Shown in pieces: positions 24,795 to 31,632 of a DNA stretch of 40,840 bases; position 1 is the stretch's first letter, and the number at the start of each line of letters is the position of its first letter. Made by a program: the position numbers and the translations under genes. The DNA lies in assembly GCA_023251625.1 (NCBI GenBank), contig JAHEYK010000008.1:6237-47076 (forward strand). The letters run 5' to 3'. Origin of the DNA: Bacteroidota bacterium. GTDB taxonomy: Bacteria; Bacteroidota; Bacteroidia; Palsa-948. A model generated the notes under the pieces. The model searched no databases. It had not been told where the DNA came from and saw nothing but the letters and a program-made list of their open reading frames with translations.

Positions 24795-25976
24795 TTATTC
24801 AAATGCGCTGATGCCGGTTACATCATAACCGGTAATGAGTAAGTGAATATCATGTGTGCCTTCGTACGTGATCACTGATTCTAAATTCATCATGTGGCGC
24901 ATGATGGGATATTCACCTGTAATACCCATCGCTCCGTGGATCTGTCTTGCCTCGCGGGCAATTTGCAGAGCCATATTTACATTGTTTCTTTTTGCCATTG
25001 AAATTTGCTGAGGAGTGGCGCGATTCTCATTTTTTAAAACACCTAATCTCCAGCAGAGCAATTGTGCCTTTGTAATTTCAGTGATCATCTCAGCCAGTTT
25101 TTTCTGAGTAAGCTGAAATCCTCCAATAGGTTTTCCAAACTGGATCCTTTCTTTTGAATATCTCAGCGCAGAATCATAACAATCCAGCGCAGCACCAATG
25201 GTCCCCCAGGAGATCCCATAGCGTGCAGAATTCAAACACCCCAGCGGGCCTTTCAGTCCTTTTACTTTCGGAAAGATATTTTCTTTGGGAACTTTTACGT
25301 TATCAAAAACCAACTCTCCGGTTGCGCTGGCGCGCAGGCTCCATTTGCCATGTGTTTCAGGGGTTGTAAATCCTTTCATGCCCCGTTCCACGATCAGGCC
25401 TTGAATTTCTCCTTGCTCATTTTTTGCCCACACCACCGCAATATCTGCAAAAGGAGAATTTGAGATCCACATTTTAGCCCCGTTCAGAATAACATGGTCT
25501 CCTTTATCTTTAAAGTTGGTGAGCATGCCGTTCGGATTTGAACCGTGATCGGGTTCCGTTAAACCAAAACAGCCCATCATTTCTCCTTTGGCAAGTTTGG
25601 GTAAATATTTTTTCTTTTGTTCTTCGCTGCCGTAAGTAAATATCGGGTACATCACCAAGGAGCTCTGAACAGAAGCGGTTGAGCGTAATCCTGAATCTCC
25701 TCTTTCAAGTTCCATCATGATAAGTCCGTAAGAGATCTGGTCAAGTCCGGCACCACCGTATTCTACCGGAATGTATGGGCCAAAAGCCCCGATCTCGGCC
25801 AGCCCTTTGATCCATTGTTTTGGGAATTCAGCTTTTTGACAAGCTTCTTCCACGATAGGCGACACTGCTTTTTTTACCCATGCACGAGCCGTATCACGAA
25901 CCAACTTATGTTCTTCTGTCAACAGGTCGTCAACCTGATAATAGTCGTGATACTGGAAATTATCTGCTTTTGCCAT
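24795..25976 (-). CDS. acyl-CoA dehydrogenase, glutaryl-CoA dehydrogenase type
   Basis: 393 aa from the ATG at 25976; an ATG nine codons upstream (26003) would begin about where transcription should start. Motifs of the flavoprotein family: LRSTASVQSSLVMYPI, GCFGLTEPDHGSNP, KMWISNSPFADIAVVWAKN and RIQFGKPIGGFQL. The catalytic-base segment VITYEGTHDIHLLITG is that of glutaryl-CoA dehydrogenase, which oxidises and decarboxylates glutaryl-CoA to crotonyl-CoA in lysine/tryptophan breakdown. FAD is bound in the fold, and electrons leave through ETF. It heads the phosphatase operon, with a 9-nt gap. The link between this enzyme and signalling may be only shared transcription. Confidence 0.88.
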   Translation of the reverse strand: MAKADNFQYHDYYQVDDLLTEEHKLVRDTARAWVKKAVSPIVEEACQKAEFPKQWIKGLAEIGAFGPYIPVEYGGAGLDQISYGLIMMELERGDSGLRSTASVQSSLVMYPIFTYGSEEQKKKYLPKLAKGEMMGCFGLTEPDHGSNPNGMLTNFKDKGDHVILNGAKMWISNSPFADIAVVWAKNEQGEIQGLIVERGMKGFTTPETHGKWSLRASATGELVFDNVKVPKENIFPKVKGLKGPLGCLNSARYGISWGTIGAALDCYDSALRYSKERIQFGKPIGGFQLTQKKLAEMITEITKAQLLCWRLGVLKNENRATPQQISMAKRNNVNMALQIAREARQIHGAMGITGEYPIMRHMMNLESVITYEGTHDIHLLITGYDVTGISAFE

Positions 25977-26005
25977 ATTATTTTGCCTTTTGTTGTGGAA
26001 CACGA

Positions 26006-26013
26006 CAAAAATA
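26006..26013 (-). promoter_or_regulatory. candidate promoter -7 box of the dehydrogenase/phosphatase operon
   Basis: TATTTTTG on the minus strand matches TAnnTTTG and lies about 30 nt before the preferred ATG (25976). It makes the alternative start at 26003 unlikely. Confidence 0.5.
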
Positions 26014-26094
26014 GATAAATTGCCCTACCTTTATTATAATGGAACGGATTTTGTATCGATAAGCTGTTGTATCCGATCCTAAAGGTTAAATTTT

Positions 26095-26102
26095 TACATT
26101 TG
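26095..26102 (+). promoter_or_regulatory. candidate promoter -7 box (TACATTTG)
   Basis: TACATTTG matches TAnnTTTG and lies 36 nt before the ATG at 26138, in the divergent space between the two operons. A -33 element at ideal spacing is not evident. Confidence 0.5.
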
Positions 26103-26137
26103 TGCGGCTAAGCCGGAACTATTAAACAGGTATTCCG

Positions 26138-26518
26138 ATGAGTAAAAAACAATTGTTTTTGGCGGTATTTAGTATGATGGCCTTACTGGTCTCACACTAT
26201 TCATGTGTAAAGGATCAAGGCAAATTGCCCGGTGCTGTAAGTCAGTCATTATGCGATAGCATGAATGTAAAATACTCAACCGTGATCCAGCCCATGATGG
26301 TAACTTACTGTGCTATGTCTAACTGTCATGATGCGATCGGATCAGCTCCCGGAAATCTTAATATGTATGCCGACCTGAAAGCCATGATAGATAACCAGCA
26401 GTTTAAATCGAGAGTATTTACTATAAAAGATATGCCCCAGGCACCGAATCTACCATTAGCGGATTCGTTACTTCAAAAAATACAGTGCTGGCTGGCTGCC
26501 GGGGCACTTAATGATTAA
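26138..26518 (+). CDS. lipoprotein with C-x4-C-H putative haem-c motif
   Basis: 126 aa. A signal sequence leads to C23 (HYSCVKD), a probable lipobox of the relaxed Bacteroidota kind. CAMSNCH (C58, C63, H64) is a CxxxxCH motif, one residue longer than the CxxCH/CxxxCH spacing usual for covalent haem c, in a context (VIQPMMVTYC, GSAPGNLNMY, then IQCWLAAGA) that recalls the short cytochrome-like proteins of this phylum. It probably sits in the periplasm as a membrane lipoprotein. It starts a likely operon with YceI (16-nt gap) and DUF5777. Haem attachment is an inference. Confidence 0.72.
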   Translation: MSKKQLFLAVFSMMALLVSHYSCVKDQGKLPGAVSQSLCDSMNVKYSTVIQPMMVTYCAMSNCHDAIGSAPGNLNMYADLKAMIDNQQFKSRVFTIKDMPQAPNLPLADSLLQKIQCWLAAGALND

Positions 26519-26534
26519 AAAAGAAAATTAAAAG

Positions 26535-27086
26535 ATGAAAACAAAATATTTCTTCCTGGTTGCCGCCATACTTATCGCAAGCATGGCCCTGCATGCTCAG
26601 ATATATCTTGGAAAAACCTGTGCGATCAGTTTTTTCTCTAAGGGCCCGATTGAAGATATTGCAGCGGTCAACAAATCATCAAAGCCTATATTCAACTCTG
26701 CAACAGGCGAAGTAGCTATTAAGATTACGATCAAAGGATTTGAGTTCGATAAGAAGCTGATGGAAGAGCATTTTAACGAGAAATACATGGAAAGTGATAA
26801 GTATCCGTATGCAACTTTTGGCGGAAAGGTCAATGAAAAAATCGATTATACAAAAGAGGGTACCAATAAGGTGACAGTGACCGGAAAATTAAACATGCAT
26901 GGTGTTGAGAAGGAAAGAACCATCGATGGAACTGTCACTGTAAAGGGCGGAGAAATTATGTTTGATTCAAAATTCATGGTAGCGCTGAAAGACCATAAAG
27001 TTGAAATTCCAACACTGGTTGCGCAAAATATCGCTGAAACAGTAGAGGTTACTGTAAAGTCAACCCTCACCGAATACAAAAAATAA
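26535..27086 (+). CDS. YceI family periplasmic protein
   Basis: 183 aa. Signal peptide 1-21 (LHA|Q). The YceI lipocalin-like barrel is recognised from TCAISFFSKGPIEDI, ATGEVAIKITIKGFEFDKKLM, EHFNEKYMESDKYPYATF, GKLNMHGVEKERTIDGT and the closing FMVALKDHKVEIPTL. YceI proteins bind long isoprenoid or amphiphilic lipids in the periplasm. Its neighbours, a haem-motif lipoprotein and a beta-barrel of unknown role, hint at a redox or lipid-linked envelope function. The gap to the next gene is 6 nt. A second, divergent YceI lies at 37841-38395. Confidence 0.92.
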   Translation: MKTKYFFLVAAILIASMALHAQIYLGKTCAISFFSKGPIEDIAAVNKSSKPIFNSATGEVAIKITIKGFEFDKKLMEEHFNEKYMESDKYPYATFGGKVNEKIDYTKEGTNKVTVTGKLNMHGVEKERTIDGTVTVKGGEIMFDSKFMVALKDHKVEIPTLVAQNIAETVEVTVKSTLTEYKK

Positions 27087-27092
27087 TTTATT

Positions 27093-28067
27093 ATGAAAGT
27101 TTTTTTTATCGCCCTGTTTTCTTTTGTCACCATTACTCTTTTTGCGCAGACTGACCTCATGAAGATGCTCGATACTATGGGGACAAAGGATAAGCCGCAT
27201 GATAAAGTAACGGCAACTTTTAAGACCACCAAGATCATCAGTTTGCAAACTCCACAAACGATGGGAAGGGGCGAACTGGATTTCCGGATCACCCACCGTT
27301 TTGGAAATATAGGTGAAGAAAGCAATGGAGGAGTTCACACGCTTTACGGATGGGATGCAATTTCGGATGTACGGTTTTCATTTGACTATGGTATTACACG
27401 GAAATTAATGGTAGGAGTAGCCCGAAACAAAAAAGGGGAATACATTGATGGTTCTGTCAAATGGAGATTTCTGGAGCAGACATTGGATAATAAGGTTCCG
27501 CTTACGATCTGTGCCTATGCCATCGCTTCGCTTACTCCGGAAAGCGAAGACAAGCTCTATGCAGGAGCCGATACGGCCTGGGTTAACACAAATAAAAAAT
27601 TTGCTCACAGAATGGTTTATACCACACAGTTGATCTTTGCCCGTAAGTTTGGCGATTGGCTTTCCATTGCGGTTGCACCCTCCTACACGCATCGAAACTA
27701 TGTGCTTGCGAATATCAATACCAATAACAACAATGCGGTTGACGAGAATGATCTGTTTTCTGTAGGGGCCGGCATTCGTATTAAGGTTACGCGCAGCATG
27801 TCTATTTTGGCAGATTATTTTTATGTGATCTCTGATTACCGAAAAGATAATCTTGCAAATCCATACTATAACCCGCTGGCCATAGGATTTGAACTGGAAA
27901 CCGGCGGGCATGTATTTCACATGAACTTTACAAACGCTGCCGGCATTACAGAAAACTACCTGATCCCGAATTCGCCCGACTCATGGCTGAAGGGTGGATA
28001 TAAGTGGGGATTTAATATTTCTAGAGTGTTTCAAATTGGTGGAACAGGAAAAAAGAGCCACGGATAA
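27093..28067 (+). CDS. DUF5777 family outer-membrane beta-barrel protein
   Basis: 324 aa. Signal peptide 1-19 (LFA|Q). A conserved entry TQTPQTMGRGELDF-like segment (here SLQTPQTMGRGELDFRITHR) and FGNIGEESNGGVHTLYGWD identify the family, followed by alternating barrel strands (RKLMVGVARNKKGEYIDGSVK, LSIAVAPSYTHRNYVL, RSMSILADYFYVISDYR). The role is unknown. The arrangement haem-motif lipoprotein, YceI, DUF5777 suggests one functional unit in the envelope. Confidence 0.85.
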   Translation: MKVFFIALFSFVTITLFAQTDLMKMLDTMGTKDKPHDKVTATFKTTKIISLQTPQTMGRGELDFRITHRFGNIGEESNGGVHTLYGWDAISDVRFSFDYGITRKLMVGVARNKKGEYIDGSVKWRFLEQTLDNKVPLTICAYAIASLTPESEDKLYAGADTAWVNTNKKFAHRMVYTTQLIFARKFGDWLSIAVAPSYTHRNYVLANINTNNNNAVDENDLFSVGAGIRIKVTRSMSILADYFYVISDYRKDNLANPYYNPLAIGFELETGGHVFHMNFTNAAGITENYLIPNSPDSWLKGGYKWGFNISRVFQIGGTGKKSHG

Positions 28068-28096
28068 CAAGAGTGTAACCTCTAGAAATCATTCCT

Positions 28097-29290
28097 ATGA
28101 AAAAAATGCTTTACTTATTTCTGTTCTCTCCTTTGTGCTTGTTTGGACAGACCCTTCAAACAGAAAAAGGGATCAATTTTGACCACGCCAGCAACTTTGC
28201 ACAGCTTCTTGAAAGATCCGGAAAGGAGAACAAGATGATCATGGTGGATGCATACACCACCTGGTGCGGACCCTGTAAGTGGATGGCAAATAATATTTTT
28301 CCGAATGATACGGTAGCTGCTTATTACAATTCGAACTTCATCAATGCAAAAATCGATATGGAAAAGGGAGAGGGAGTTGATCTGGCAAAAAAATACCTGG
28401 TGACAGCGTATCCAACATTTCTTTTCATAGATAATAACGGAGAGCTATTGCACAGGATGAGTGGCTCCATGCAGGCCAAAGATTTTGTTGAACTCGGTTC
28501 CGATGCAATGAATCCGGCTAAGCAATTTGCTTCGGCTCAGAGGAAATATGATTCCGGAAACATGAACCCTGATGAAATGGGCGAATATCTTTTGATGAGG
28601 GCAAAAACGAATATGGATGTTAAAGAAGTGATGGCCAAGTACTTTTCGACTCAAAAAGATTCTGACCTCATTAACTTACGAAATTGGAGTATTCTCAGTC
28701 ATTGTGCATGGTACCTACGAGCTGATTGCAGAGAATTCCGATATCTGGTAGATCACCATGCGGAGTTCGATAAATTATATTCAGAAAAGGAAGTAAGTAA
28801 AATTATTAGTAATGGCTATGTTTCAGCTTTGGAAAATTATCTAAAGGATAAGAATGCGGAAGGATATCTAAAATTGAAAGAGGAGATAAAGAAAAAAAAT
28901 ATTGTAATGCATGAGGATCGGGTCATGTTGTATGACCTGGAATATTATAAACAAAAGAGTGACTGGGCTGAATATACGCAAACGGGTGAAAAATTTATTG
29001 AGGAGTTTGGCAAAGAAAAGCAATATTATCTCAACCTGATGGCATGGAATTTTTATGAGAATGTTTCCGATAAAGTAATGCTTGCAAAGGCTGAAGCGTG
29101 GGCAAAGCGTTCGGTCGAGTTAGATACGAACTATGAAAATACTGACACATACGCTTGTCTGCAATATAAATTAGGTAAGAAGATGGAAGCCCAAGCCACA
29201 GCGGAACGCGCAATAGAATTGGCAAAAAAGGATGGGAAAGATTTTAAAGAAACGCAGGCACTGCTGGATAAAATAAAGGCAATGAAGTAA
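28097..29290 (+). CDS. periplasmic thioredoxin-like protein with helical C-terminal domain
   Basis: 397 aa. Signal peptide 1-18 (LFG|Q). The thioredoxin fold covers about 25-145 with active site WCGPC (W56-C60) in MVDAYTTWCGPCKWM and the cis-proline segment VTAYPTFLFID. The rest is helical with TPR-like elements near the end (LAKAEAWAKRSVELD, AYACLQYKLGK-like, AQATAERAIELAKKDG). It probably reduces disulfides in the periplasm, possibly for the haem-motif protein upstream, which needs reduced cysteines. That link is inferred from order only. It follows DUF5777 by 29 nt. Confidence 0.9.
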   Translation: MKKMLYLFLFSPLCLFGQTLQTEKGINFDHASNFAQLLERSGKENKMIMVDAYTTWCGPCKWMANNIFPNDTVAAYYNSNFINAKIDMEKGEGVDLAKKYLVTAYPTFLFIDNNGELLHRMSGSMQAKDFVELGSDAMNPAKQFASAQRKYDSGNMNPDEMGEYLLMRAKTNMDVKEVMAKYFSTQKDSDLINLRNWSILSHCAWYLRADCREFRYLVDHHAEFDKLYSEKEVSKIISNGYVSALENYLKDKNAEGYLKLKEEIKKKNIVMHEDRVMLYDLEYYKQKSDWAEYTQTGEKFIEEFGKEKQYYLNLMAWNFYENVSDKVMLAKAEAWAKRSVELDTNYENTDTYACLQYKLGKKMEAQATAERAIELAKKDGKDFKETQALLDKIKAMK

Positions 29291-29312
29291 ATATTGTTTG
29301 CAGAAAATAATA

Positions 29313-29585
29313 ATGGCAAAGTGGTTCGTCTATTTGCTGGAATGTTCGGATCGGTCCATCTACACGGGTATTACGAATGATCTGAAGGCAAGAATTAAAA
29401 CGCATAATTCAGGGAAGGGCGCAAAATACACCAGAGGCAGAGTACCTGTAAAGCTCAAAGCGTTTTATCCGCACGCCAGCCGTTCTGCGGCTTCAAAAGT
29501 TGAATACGCCCTTAAGAAATTACCTGCTGCGAAAAAAAAGGAGTTTATTAAAAGGTTCCCCCAAAAACAACTTCTTAAGTTATAG
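29313..29585 (+). CDS. GIY-YIG domain protein (small, UPF0213 type)
   Basis: 90 aa from the ATG at 29313; a TTG five codons earlier is less likely. FVYLLECSDRSIYTGITNDL contains the paired FVY/YTG form of the GIY-YIG motif. Arg27 in LKARIKTHN and the later Glu (KVEYALKKL) are the other catalytic positions. These single-domain nucleases are common in bacteria, but their targets are mostly unknown. No specificity domain is attached, so this is not a homing endonuclease or UvrC. Confidence 0.9.
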   Translation: MAKWFVYLLECSDRSIYTGITNDLKARIKTHNSGKGAKYTRGRVPVKLKAFYPHASRSAASKVEYALKKLPAAKKKEFIKRFPQKQLLKL

Positions 29586-29683
29586 CCAATTCGAAAGGCT
29601 GTAGTTTTCTATAAAAAGCTCTACTTTATTAGTCATTCAGGATTATGCATAATTGACTTAAAAACATAATTTTATTATTATAG

Positions 29684-29781
29684 TATATGCAAATACATAT
29701 AACTATACAATATATTTTAATTTTATATGTAATTAGATATAATTTAGTATATTTGTACTAAATTATACGTAAAAGCATATA
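29684..29781 (+). promoter_or_regulatory. phased 18-bp operator array before hipB
   Basis: Inverted repeats of form 6+6+6 bp begin at 29684 (TATATG-CAAATA-CATATA), 29724 (TATATG-TAATTA-GATATA), 29744 (TTAGTA-TATTTG-TACTAA) and 29764 (TATACG-TAAAAG-CATATA). All starts fall on a 20-bp grid; the slot at 29704 has only a left half (TATACA). The last site touches the hipB ATG, and the promoter box lies in the fourth slot. The 5-8-5 geometry equals the E. coli HipB operator (TATCC-N8-GGATA). Confidence 0.75.
29748..29755 (+). promoter_or_regulatory. hip promoter -7 box (TATATTTG)
   Basis: TATATTTG matches TAnnTTTG, lies 26 nt before the hipB ATG and is embedded in an operator, so bound repressor would block transcription. 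Confidence 0.5.
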
Positions 29782-29997
29782 ATGAAATCGCTAGCTACCT
29801 TTGTCAAAGAGAAAAGAAAAGAAGCCAATCTCTCCCAGGAAGAATTCGCTGCACGTGCAGGCGTTGCCCTTACAGTAGTCAGAAAGATCGAACAATACAA
29901 GGGCAATCTGAATCTCGAAAAGGTAAATCAGGTGTTGAAAATGTTCGGACATGAGCTGGCTCCGGTAGAGATAAAAAAAATAACTCCGGATCTTTAG
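29782..29997 (+). CDS. hipB: HipB-like antitoxin / XRE-family repressor
   Basis: 71 aa. One HTH_3/XRE domain: LATFVKEKRKEANLSQEEFA, ARAGVALTVVRKIEQYKGNL and NLEKVNQVLKMFGHELAPVE are helices 1-5, with the recognition helix near 28-38. HipB-type proteins bind palindromes in their own promoter as dimers and, in HipBA, also bind the kinase. The array of AT-rich inverted repeats just upstream is the obvious target. It is the first gene of the module, with a 22-nt gap to hipS. The gene and its promoter are AT-richer than the flanks, compatible with acquisition by transfer. Confidence 0.9.
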   Translation: MKSLATFVKEKRKEANLSQEEFAARAGVALTVVRKIEQYKGNLNLEKVNQVLKMFGHELAPVEIKKITPDL

Positions 29998-30019
29998 GTG
30001 TTCAGTAAAAAAATAAATC

Positions 30020-30352
30020 ATGAGAAGTGCAGAAATATACTACAAGGATGTGTTGGCCGGCATTCTTACAGAAACAAATGAAGGGCAATATATCTTTCAG
30101 TACGAAAAGAAATATGTTGCAAAATATCCGGATCAACTTATCACTTTTAGCATGCCTGTAAGCGAAACAAAATATGTGGACAATAGATTGTTCCCGTTTT
30201 TTGAAGGGCTGATACCGGAAGGATGGTTATTGGATATTGCATCAAAGAACTGGAAAATAAATTCAAATGATCGTATGGGATTGTTGATGGCTTGCTGTCA
30301 GAATTGTATCGGGGCAGTAAGTGTAAAACCAATTCAAGAAGAAAATGAGTAA
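30020..30352 (+). CDS. hipS: HipS-like small subunit (HipA N-subdomain 1)
   Basis: 110 aa. It matches only the N-terminal subdomain of HipA (the Couple_hipA region): ITFSMPVSETKYVDNRLFPF, FEGLIPEGWLLDIASKNWKI and MGLLMACCQNCIGAVSVKP. In E. coli HipBST the separate HipS acts as antitoxin, and a tryptophan from it enters the kinase active site; W69 in PEGW may be the matching residue, though this alignment is by eye. The gene ends in an 8-nt overlap with hipT (ATGAGTAA), giving tight coupling and equal dosage. No frame disruption is seen, so this is a true split rather than a broken hipA. Confidence 0.85.
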   Translation: MRSAEIYYKDVLAGILTETNEGQYIFQYEKKYVAKYPDQLITFSMPVSETKYVDNRLFPFFEGLIPEGWLLDIASKNWKINSNDRMGLLMACCQNCIGAVSVKPIQEENE

Positions 30353-31298
30353 GAAATGTTTATACTGCTATCAAGCATTGGAAGAATCTGATGAAGGGGA
30401 TTTCCATGAGCCCTGCAGCCTGGAATTCTTTGGAACAAAAAGGGCGCCTCTACTGGAGTACTCATTTAATCAGATGGCAGAGTTAGCAAAAAATGTTGTG
30501 GAACGAAGTGTGGCTGTGCCGGGAGTACAGCCAAAATTATCTTTATCACTAGTTAAGGGAACAATGCAGAATGGGTATTCAGGAAGGTTAACCGTTGTCG
30601 GAGCATTGGGCGGCAATTATATTTTCAAACCACCCTCAGAGCATTTTCCGGAGATGCCGCAGAATGAGCATGTAACCATGCGAATAGCAGAGGCTTTTGG
30701 AATAAGGACTGTTCCATCAAGCCTGATACGATTACAATCAGGGGAATTGTCCTATATAACCAGGCGGATTGATCGCACAGATGGAGGAGAGAAGATTCAC
30801 ATGATAGACATGTTTCAGATACTGGAAGCATTTGATAAATATAAAAGTTCAATGGAGCGTGCTGGAAAAGCAGTAGGAGAATATTCAAGTAACACGTTGC
30901 TGGATAAATTATATTTTTTTGAATTAAGTGTTTTTAGCTTTCTTACCGGGAATAACGACATGCATTTGAAAAATTTCTCAATGATTAATACAGGCGAAAC
31001 GCAATGGACTTTGTCTCCCGCATACGATTTATTAAATGTAGCTATTGCGAATCCGAACGATACAGAGGAGCTCGCCTTAACTCTTGAAGGGAAAAAGAAA
31101 AAATTGAAACGTGAAAATTTCGAGCGACTAGGAAAGGATTTAGGCTTGAATGAAAAACAAGCAGAAGGTGTATTCGCTCGCTTTATTAAAAGGAAGTCCG
31201 TATCTATGCAATGGATTGATAATTCTTTTTTGTCCGATGAATACAAAAAACAATATAAGGAAGTACTTGAAGAAAGGTACTCGAGATTGATAAAATAA
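30345..31298 (+). CDS. hipT: HipT-like serine/threonine kinase toxin
   Basis: 317 aa. An N-terminal zinc-ribbon-like segment (CLYCYQAL and FHEPC: C5, C8, H21, C24) is followed by the HipA core. The Gly-rich loop VAVPGVQPKLSL is at about 56-67; catalytic GNNDMHLKNF has D205 and N210; LSPAYDLLN has D228, which binds metal. HipA/HipT kinases inactivate aminoacyl-tRNA synthetases or related targets and stop growth. At the position of the regulatory autophosphorylation site of E. coli HipA (S150), alignment by eye gives Ala57. The active site looks intact. Downstream lies a tRNA-Leu gene; no transfer junction is visible. Confidence 0.88.
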   Translation: MSKKCLYCYQALEESDEGDFHEPCSLEFFGTKRAPLLEYSFNQMAELAKNVVERSVAVPGVQPKLSLSLVKGTMQNGYSGRLTVVGALGGNYIFKPPSEHFPEMPQNEHVTMRIAEAFGIRTVPSSLIRLQSGELSYITRRIDRTDGGEKIHMIDMFQILEAFDKYKSSMERAGKAVGEYSSNTLLDKLYFFELSVFSFLTGNNDMHLKNFSMINTGETQWTLSPAYDLLNVAIANPNDTEELALTLEGKKKKLKRENFERLGKDLGLNEKQAEGVFARFIKRKSVSMQWIDNSFLSDEYKKQYKEVLEERYSRLIK

Positions 31299-31407
31299 AA
31301 TGCCGAACTTCAGTGAAACGTGGCGCAAATTGGTAAAGCACTGGAAAAGGTTGAGAAGTTTATTGGATGATAGGAAGTATTATATTCGCAACTGCAAAAG
31401 TCTCTTT

Positions 31408-31465
31408 GCCCCGATGGCGCCCGCCCGTACCGAAACGGTACGTTTCGGGCGGGGAACTGGTAGAC
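31408..31465 (+). pseudogene. tRNA-Leu 5' fragment interrupted by a palindrome
   Basis: GCCCCGATGGCG (31408-31419) and GAACTGGTAGAC (31454-31465) together reproduce the first 24 nt of the intact tRNA-Leu at 31498, with one difference at position 5. Between them lies a 34-nt palindromic element. Similarity stops after the D-arm. Confidence 0.75.
31420..31453. repeat. 34-nt palindromic element in the tRNA-Leu fragment
   Basis: Outer arms CCCGCCCG and CGGGCGGG pair perfectly. Inside, CGTACCG/CGGTACG or CGAAAC/GTTTCG give alternative inner hairpins. It splits the D-arm of the tRNA-Leu fragment, and flanking tRNA bases join exactly when it is removed. Confidence 0.75.
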
Positions 31466-31497
31466 ACTAATAGCGTTTAAATTAATGCAATGACAAT

Positions 31498-31581
31498 GCC
31501 CTGATGGCGGAACTGGTAGACGCGTTGGTCTCAAACACCAATGTCCTCACGGACTTGTCGGTTCGATTCCGACTCAGGGTA
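31498..31581 (+). tRNA. tRNA-Leu (anticodon CAA)
   Basis: 84 nt, type II. The acceptor GCCCTGA pairs with TCAGGGT (final G-U pair), discriminator A. The D-arm has GGCGGAACTGGTAGACGC, the anticodon arm TTGGT-CTCAAAC-ACCAA gives CAA (UUG codons), the variable arm is GTCC-TCAC-GGAC, and the T-arm is GTCGG-TTCGATT-CCGAC. The 3' CCA is not encoded, so it would be added after transcription. Confidence 0.95.
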
Positions 31582-31583
31582 CG

Positions 31584-31620
31584 ATGGGAGTCTTAGGTAA
31601 AACCTAAGCTCCCATTTTTT
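31584..31620 (+). terminator. Rho-independent terminator after tRNA-Leu
   Basis: ATGGGAG (31584-31590) pairs with CTCCCAT, and CTTAGG (31592-31597) pairs with CCTAAG (31603-31608), with a one-base bulge and a short loop. Six T residues follow. It also separates the tRNA from the convergent gene ending at 31633. Confidence 0.85.
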
Positions 31621-31632
31621 ATTTATTCAATT

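Noticed and set aside
24795-25976. The dehydrogenase as part of the signalling system
   Set aside because: Only operon position supports this; the enzyme is a normal metabolic family member.
30020-31298. hipA broken by a frameshift
   Set aside because: Each half has its own start, and the 8-nt ATGAGTAA overlap and subdomain-exact boundary match known HipS/HipT pairs.
31320-31345. Second degraded tRNA-like stretch (GGCGCAAATTGGTAAAGCAC)
   Set aside because: It resembles a D-arm, but there is no partner acceptor, anticodon or T-arm; it may be chance.
31299-31407. Possible gene or RNA between hipT and the tRNA fragment
   Set aside because: No open frame with a start and no clear secondary structure was seen.
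29586-31498. Genomic island bounded by att sites next to tRNA-Leu
   Set aside because: No integrase and no copy of the tRNA 3' end were found; only a 5' tRNA fragment exists, and it is split by a palindrome.
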